A DNA stretch of 35,179 nt. Source: Anaerolineae bacterium. Its GTDB lineage: Bacteria > Chloroflexota > Anaerolineae > Aggregatilineales > Phototrophicaceae. This document shows, piece by piece, positions 31,502 through 35,179 of the stretch. The position numbers and the translations under genes were made by a program. The DNA is taken from positions 1 through 35,179 of the forward strand of contig JALOOI010000009.1 of the NCBI GenBank assembly GCA_025454495.1, given 5' to 3'. The notes under the pieces are model-generated. The model saw only the letters and a list, made by a program, of their open reading frames with translations. It did no database searches and had not been told where the DNA came from. Each line of letters begins with the position of its first letter. The first letter of the stretch is position 1.

Positions 31502-33061
31502 ATGACTGTTGATGCGATTTCGCTGGAAGTGTTCAAAAATCTGTTCATCGGCGTGGCCGAAACGATGGGCGTGACGCTGCAACGGGCCAGCTTTAGCCCC
31601 AACATCCGCGAGCGGCTGGATTTTAGCTGCGCCGTGTTCGACGCTGCCGGGCGTATGGTGGCCCAGGCGGCGCACATTCCGGTGCATCTGGGCAGTATGC
31701 CCGCTTCGGTGGAGTATGCGCTGCGCTCGTTTGAACGCCTGAATCAGGGTGATGTGGTGGTGCTGAATGATCCCTATCGCGGCGGTACCCACCTGCCCGA
31801 TATTACGATGGTGTCGCCGGTCATCGCCGGCGGCGAGGTGGTTTTTTACGTGGCCACCCGCGCCCATCATGCCGATGTCGGCGGCATGTCGCCGGGGTCG
31901 CTGCCGCTGAGCACGGAATTGTACCAGGAAGGGCTGATTATCCCGCCGGTGCTGCTGCGGCTGAGCGGCTGGATGAATGAAGGGGTGCTGCACCTCATCA
32001 CCGCCAACAGCCGCAACCCGGAAGAACGCCTGGGCGACCTGGAGGCGCAACTGGCGGCGCATCGCAGCGGCGAAGAGCGCCTGCTGGACATGCTGGCCCG
32101 GTATGGCGTGCCGCCCACCCTGGCCCACGCCGAAGCGCTGCTGGCGTATGCCCTGCGGATGACGGAAGCGGTCATTGCAGACATCCCCGATGGCACTTAT
32201 ACCTGTACGGATGCGCTGGAGGGCGACGGCCAGCGCGAAATGGAGATTCCCATCCGCGTGGCGGTGACGGTGCAGGGCAGCCGAATGCACGTCGATTTTG
32301 CCGGCAGCGCGCCCCAGGTGGCCGGCAACGTGAACGCCGTGCTGGCCATCGTGCGCTCGGCGGCGTGGTACTGCGTGCGCCTGCTGGCCGCCGAAGATGT
32401 GCCGGTGAATCACGGGTGTTTTGTGCCGGTGACGGTGGAAGCCCCGGCCGGCAGCGTCGTGAACCCCTATTTCCCGGCGGCGGTGGCGGTGGGCAATACC
32501 GAAACCGGCCAGCGCGTGGTGGATGTCGTCCTGGGGGCGCTGGCCCAGGCGCTGCCGGACAAAATTCCGGCGGCCAGCCAGGGCAGCATGAACAACGTCA
32601 CCATTGGCGGGCAGCAGCGCGGCCGGGCTTACGTGTACTACGAAACCATCGGCGGCGGGCACGGTGCGTCCCCGGCGGGGGAGGGCCTCTCCGGCCGGCA
32701 CAGCCACATGACCAACACCCGCAATACCCCGGTGGAAGCGCTGGAATACACCTTCCCGCTGCGGGTGTGGCAGTATGCGCTGCGCGATGGCAGCGGCGGT
32801 GAGGGCCGCGAGCGCGGGGGCGATGGCATCGTGCGGGAGTATGAATTTTTGTCGAAGGCCACGCTCACGCTGAACACCGAGCGCCGCCTGCGCCGCCCCG
32901 GCGGGCTGCACGGGGGCGGGCCCGGCCAGCCCGGCCTCAACCGGCTGCTGCGCCAGGGCAAAGAAGTGCTGGTCGGCGGTAAATACACCACCACCATGCA
33001 GCCCGGTGAGCGCCTGGTCATTAAAACGCCCGGCGGTGGCGGCTGGGGCCGGCCGGAATAA
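31502..33061 (+). CDS. hyuB: Hydantoinase/oxoprolinase (HyuB-type) subunit B
   Basis: This 519-residue protein is the B subunit partner of HyuA in the hydantoinase B/oxoprolinase family. Recognisable stretches are RASFSPNIRERLDFSCAVFD (near the N-terminus), QAAHIPVHLGSMPASV, VVVLNDPYRGGTHLPDIT and ATRAHHADVGGMSPGS, where acidic and His residues of the B subunit active site lie, and the C-terminal GGGGWGRPE ending. The ATG at 31502 (MTVDAISLEVFKNLF) was chosen because GGAG lies seven bases upstream and family proteins begin with this IxLEVFKN motif; the open frame extends upstream without a start of comparable quality. The protein should act with HyuA on a cyclic amide or related compound with ATP hydrolysis; the substrate is not determined. 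Confidence 0.92.
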   Translation: MTVDAISLEVFKNLFIGVAETMGVTLQRASFSPNIRERLDFSCAVFDAAGRMVAQAAHIPVHLGSMPASVEYALRSFERLNQGDVVVLNDPYRGGTHLPDITMVSPVIAGGEVVFYVATRAHHADVGGMSPGSLPLSTELYQEGLIIPPVLLRLSGWMNEGVLHLITANSRNPEERLGDLEAQLAAHRSGEERLLDMLARYGVPPTLAHAEALLAYALRMTEAVIADIPDGTYTCTDALEGDGQREMEIPIRVAVTVQGSRMHVDFAGSAPQVAGNVNAVLAIVRSAAWYCVRLLAAEDVPVNHGCFVPVTVEAPAGSVVNPYFPAAVAVGNTETGQRVVDVVLGALAQALPDKIPAASQGSMNNVTIGGQQRGRAYVYYETIGGGHGASPAGEGLSGRHSHMTNTRNTPVEALEYTFPLRVWQYALRDGSGGEGRERGGDGIVREYEFLSKATLTLNTERRLRRPGGLHGGGPGQPGLNRLLRQGKEVLVGGKYTTTMQPGERLVIKTPGGGGWGRPE

Positions 33062-33127
33062 GCCGCAGAAAGAGGCTGCACTAAGACCTGCGCCCGCTTT
33101 CCGCAGGGCAGGCGTGGGGCAGCAATA

Positions 33128-33165
33128 TATTGATTTACCTTATAATACGAATATAGCAATCAATA
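33128..33165. promoter_or_regulatory. Dyad around a TATAAT box upstream of the two-TM protein gene
   Basis: TATTGATT (33128-33135) and AATCAATA (33158-33165) are perfect inverted arms 22 bases apart. A TATAAT (33141-33146) lies in the middle, about 65 bases before the ATG at 33211. The stretch is AT-rich compared with the GC-rich surroundings. A regulator binding both arms could control the promoter. Confidence 0.45.
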
Positions 33166-33210
33166 ATAGTAAATAACCTGTAAAAAGCGTGATAAGCCCT
33201 GGGAGGGGAA

Positions 33211-34233
33211 ATGTCCGTCACAACCATAGACGTGCCGGGGATGGTGCGTCGTTCTAACCGAAATGTGCTTTTATTAACGCTGGTCGGGTTCATTATTCTG
33301 GTGGTGGGGGTGGTGCTGGCCGCGCCGTACTGGCTGCGGCAGTTTTCGGGCCCGTTCCCCATGACCATGGCCGAAGTGATCGCCACCACGCCGGAGAGCC
33401 TGCCGCTGTACAACGTCGTCATCACCGGCGACCAGATGCTGGACACCGGCTATGAGGAATACACCACCACCAACGGCGTGCGTACCTCCACCGATGCCTA
33501 TTTCGGCGGGCTGCTGCTGGGCGAAAAAATCCTGGTGGTGCGCGTGGGCAGCACGGTCGATGAAACCCGCACGGAATATCAGGGCAGCCTGTTGATGCCG
33601 GCCAGCATCAGCAAAGAAGTGCTGGACGACATCAACGCCGAAGAACCGGAAATCCGCGAGTTCCTGCTGCCCTTCGTGCTGGATGCCAAAGACGAAAAAG
33701 ATGCCTGGACGATGGGCGCGGTGGCGCTGGTGGTGCTGCTGCTGGCGGTGCTGTACGGGCTGTTCCAGTTCTTCGCCCGCAGCCGGAACATCAACAAGCA
33801 TCCCATTATGCAGGGGCTGGCCCGCATGGGCGACCCGGAGCAGGTGCTGAGCGAAGTCAACAATGAGCTGCTGGTCAGTGAGCAAAAATCGACCTTTCCC
33901 GGCCTCAGCTTCACCCGTAACTGGCTGGTGTACAGCAAGGGGAATGCGCTGGAAGCCGTGCGCCTGGGCGATGTGATGTGGGTGTACCGGCAGACCGTCA
34001 CCGGGCGCGGCGGCACACAGCATTTTGTCCATGTGTATGATCGCTACAATCGGCTGATTGCCATCCCCGGCAAAGAAAACCAGGTGAATGAGGTGATCGG
34101 CGCGGTGGTGGGGCGGGCCCCGTGGGCCATCGGCGGCTACAGCGAAGACATCAAAAAAGCGTGGAATACGGGGCGGGCCAATTTCATCGCCACGGTGGAC
34201 GGCCGCCGGCAGCAGGGGGCGCGGCCGCAGTAA
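33211..34233 (+). CDS. Membrane protein of unknown function with two TM helices and a C-terminal cytoplasmic domain
   Basis: This 340-residue protein has two membrane helices (about 19-41, LLLTLVGFIILVVGVVLAA, and about 170-190, VALVVLLLAVLYGLFQFF), with a loop of about 125 residues between them. A polar C-terminal domain (about 200-340) contains VMWVYRQTV and HFVHVYDRYNRLIAIPGKE, in which predicted strands resemble a PH-like fold. I do not recognise a named family. The ATG at 33211 has GGGAGGGG directly upstream. No adjacent gene on the same strand suggests a function; the region upstream carries an AT-rich dyad and promoter-like box, and a GC-rich hairpin follows. Confidence 0.8.
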   Translation: MSVTTIDVPGMVRRSNRNVLLLTLVGFIILVVGVVLAAPYWLRQFSGPFPMTMAEVIATTPESLPLYNVVITGDQMLDTGYEEYTTTNGVRTSTDAYFGGLLLGEKILVVRVGSTVDETRTEYQGSLLMPASISKEVLDDINAEEPEIREFLLPFVLDAKDEKDAWTMGAVALVVLLLAVLYGLFQFFARSRNINKHPIMQGLARMGDPEQVLSEVNNELLVSEQKSTFPGLSFTRNWLVYSKGNALEAVRLGDVMWVYRQTVTGRGGTQHFVHVYDRYNRLIAIPGKENQVNEVIGAVVGRAPWAIGGYSEDIKKAWNTGRANFIATVDGRRQQGARPQ

Positions 34234-34282
34234 GCCGGCCGCAGCAGGAGCTGCGCCGGTACCGAGACGACGTTCTCCGTCT

Positions 34283-34308
34283 GCCGGGGCCACAGGGCTG
34301 GCCCCGGC
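34283..34308. terminator. GC-rich hairpin between the two-TM protein gene and hsp20
   Basis: GCCGGGGCC (34283-34291) and GGCCCCGGC (34300-34308) make a perfect 9-bp stem with an 8-base loop, 50 bases after the stop codon. No T-run follows on either strand, so termination is possible but not certain. Confidence 0.45.
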
Positions 34309-34386
34309 GGCGTTGTCCCCGCCCGCCCGCCTTCTTATACAATTCCGACGCAGCGCATAAATGATTCCGATATTCCCGGTGTAGAG

Positions 34387-34412
34387 TGAGAGTATCTCGA
34401 TCATTGAGAGTA
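34387..34412. promoter_or_regulatory. Direct repeats upstream of hsp20 (possible operator)
   Basis: TGAGAGTA occurs at 34387-34394 and 34405-34412, an 18-base period. Between them TCTC (34395-34398) and GAGA (34406-34409) give a weak dyad. The stretch lies about 20-45 bases before the hsp20 ATG, at the expected place of a stress-response operator or 5' leader. Not an exact match to CIRCE. Confidence 0.4.
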
Positions 34413-34430
34413 AATACAGAGGAGGCGTTT

Positions 34431-34877
34431 ATGCTCATCCGTCGGACTCCGGTCAATTCACCTTTTGCCCGCATGATAGATCGCATGATTGAACATGCGG
34501 CCCGCGACCGCGACCTGACCCCGTTTGTCGATTTCGTCGGCGAAGATCTGGCGGTGGCGGTGGATGTGGCGGAACATGAAAAACATTACGCCGTGACCGC
34601 CAATTTGCCCGGCGTGCCCGCCGAGGCTATCGAGATCAACCTGGATGATAACGTGCTGACGATCAGCGCGGAAGTGCAGCAGGAGCACCAGGCAGAAAAA
34701 GGGCGGCTGCTGGTGCAGGAACGGCATTATGGTCGCTTCAGCCGCAGCGTGCGCTTCCCGTCCCATGTGACGGCCGAAGGCGTGGAAGCCACCCACAAAG
34801 ATGGTTTGCTCACGCTCATCGTGCCCAAACTGGCCAATGGTGGCGCAAAACGCATCAGCATCAGGAACAACGCCTGA
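34431..34877 (+). CDS. Small heat-shock protein, Hsp20/alpha-crystallin family
   Basis: This 148-residue chaperone holds unfolding proteins in a refoldable state. The alpha-crystallin domain is clear: VAVDVAEHEKHYAVTANLPGV begins it (split over strands), DNVLTISAEV follows, then RHYGRFSRSVRFP, and GLLTLIVPK ends it. The C-terminal ISIRNN holds the IxI anchor typical of the family. The N-terminal arm is short and basic (MLIRRTPVNSPFARM). The ATG at 34431 has GAGGAGG six bases upstream; an upstream in-frame start has none. It has its own terminator at 34912-34943 and a repeat-bearing upstream region, so it is probably monocistronic and stress-regulated. Confidence 0.95.
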   Translation: MLIRRTPVNSPFARMIDRMIEHAARDRDLTPFVDFVGEDLAVAVDVAEHEKHYAVTANLPGVPAEAIEINLDDNVLTISAEVQQEHQAEKGRLLVQERHYGRFSRSVRFPSHVTAEGVEATHKDGLLTLIVPKLANGGAKRISIRNNA

Positions 34878-34911
34878 GCGCGAACTGACCGCCGGCCCCC
34901 GCCGCTAACCG

Positions 34912-34943
34912 AAGCCGCCCGCGACCTCTCGCCGGCGGCTTTT
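34912..34943 (+). terminator. Rho-independent terminator of hsp20
   Basis: AAGCCGCC (34912-34919) pairs with GGCGGCTT (34934-34941), with an inner GCGA/TCGC stem (34921-34924 and 34929-34932) and a 4-base loop. One C-C mismatch separates the two stems. TTTT at 34940-34943 ends it. It lies 35 bases after the stop codon. Confidence 0.88.
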
Positions 34944-35017
34944 GCTGCTGGTCGCGGGCGGGGCGTGATGCTACAGTGGTGGCCATGGACCACCGGCGGG
35001 ACTGAAGGAGGCTGTGG

Positions 35018-35179
35018 ATGCGGCGCTGGATCATCATCGGGGCAGTGTGTGCCATGAGCGGGGTCGCCCTGGGGGCGTTTGGGGCGCACGGGCTGGCGCA
35101 GCTCCTGGCCGCGCATGACCGCGCCGGCACGTACCAGACGGCCGTGCAGTATCACCTCATTCATGCGCTGGCGCTGCTG
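35018..35179 (+). CDS. DUF423 family membrane protein, N-terminal part (cut by window edge)
   Basis: From the ATG at 35018 the frame stays open to the window edge (54 residues). It starts MRRWIIIGAVCAMSGVALG, then AFGAHGL, and later YQTAVQYHLIHALALL. The AFGAHGL motif and the tyrosine/histidine pair before the hydrophobic helix are characteristic of DUF423 (YgdD-like) inner-membrane proteins of unknown function, usually about 120 residues. An AAGGAGG lies seven bases upstream. It is separated from hsp20 by the strong terminator, so it has its own transcription. Confidence 0.85.
   Translation, partial: MRRWIIIGAVCAMSGVALGAFGAHGLAQLLAAHDRAGTYQTAVQYHLIHALALL

Noticed and set aside
34387-34412. 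CIRCE (HrcA) operator in front of hsp20.
   Set aside because: The dyad is short and weak and does not match the TTAGCACTC-N9-GAGTGCTAA form.

Overview
The window is GC-rich and densely coded, and looks like chromosomal DNA of a Chloroflexota bacterium, probably Anaerolineae or a relative. This assignment is inferred from protein style: a Ser/Thr kinase with a Thr/Pro linker and an Ala/Thr/Gln-rich ectodomain stalk, a TPR-kinase, a livG-acyl-CoA ligase-livHMKF cluster, and several TTG/GTG starts. No rRNA, tRNA, CRISPR array, insertion sequence or prophage gene was seen. No gap between genes exceeds 300 bases.

Positions 1-9927 (all minus strand): the 3'-truncated start of an EamA-type exporter, then, behind a clear terminator, a seven-gene branched-chain-amino-acid-type (Liv/HAAT) ABC transport operon. 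Its transcription order is livG, long-chain acyl-CoA synthetase, livH, livM, substrate-binding protein, livF, PaaK-like protein. Carrying two acyl-adenylate-type proteins suggests that an imported carboxylic acid is activated to a CoA thioester. The PaaK-like member appears to have lost its ATP-binding loop.

Positions 10095-20297: a phospho-signalling and proteostasis block. On the minus strand lie an alpha/beta hydrolase, an FHA protein, a 1350-residue Ser/Thr kinase with 22 TPRs in a three-repeat super-period, and a ClpC-like ATPase without the middle domain. Divergent from clpC is a transmembrane Ser/Thr kinase with a possible extracellular sensor domain.

Positions 20335-23122: a class I methyltransferase, a small P-loop nucleotide kinase-like protein, and a convergent CheR-type methyltransferase with C-terminal TPRs.

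Positions 23270-28868 (plus): an extracytoplasmic cluster of a 1035-residue secreted beta-rich protein, a YVTN-propeller/di-heme cytochrome c fusion, and a small membrane-anchored protein preceded by a strong operator-like dyad.

Positions 28888-33061: hydantoinase/oxoprolinase subunits A and B, separated by an oppositely oriented DUF456 membrane gene. Positions 33211-35179: a two-TM protein of unknown function, an Hsp20 chaperone with a strong terminator, and the beginning of a DUF423 membrane protein.

The most distinctive observations are the three-TPR super-repeat of the kinase, the motif-depleted PaaK-like protein, the ClpC variant without its M-domain, the insertion in LivM, the kinase ectodomain, the two hexanucleotide arrays around a palindrome, and the split hyuA/hyuB arrangement.
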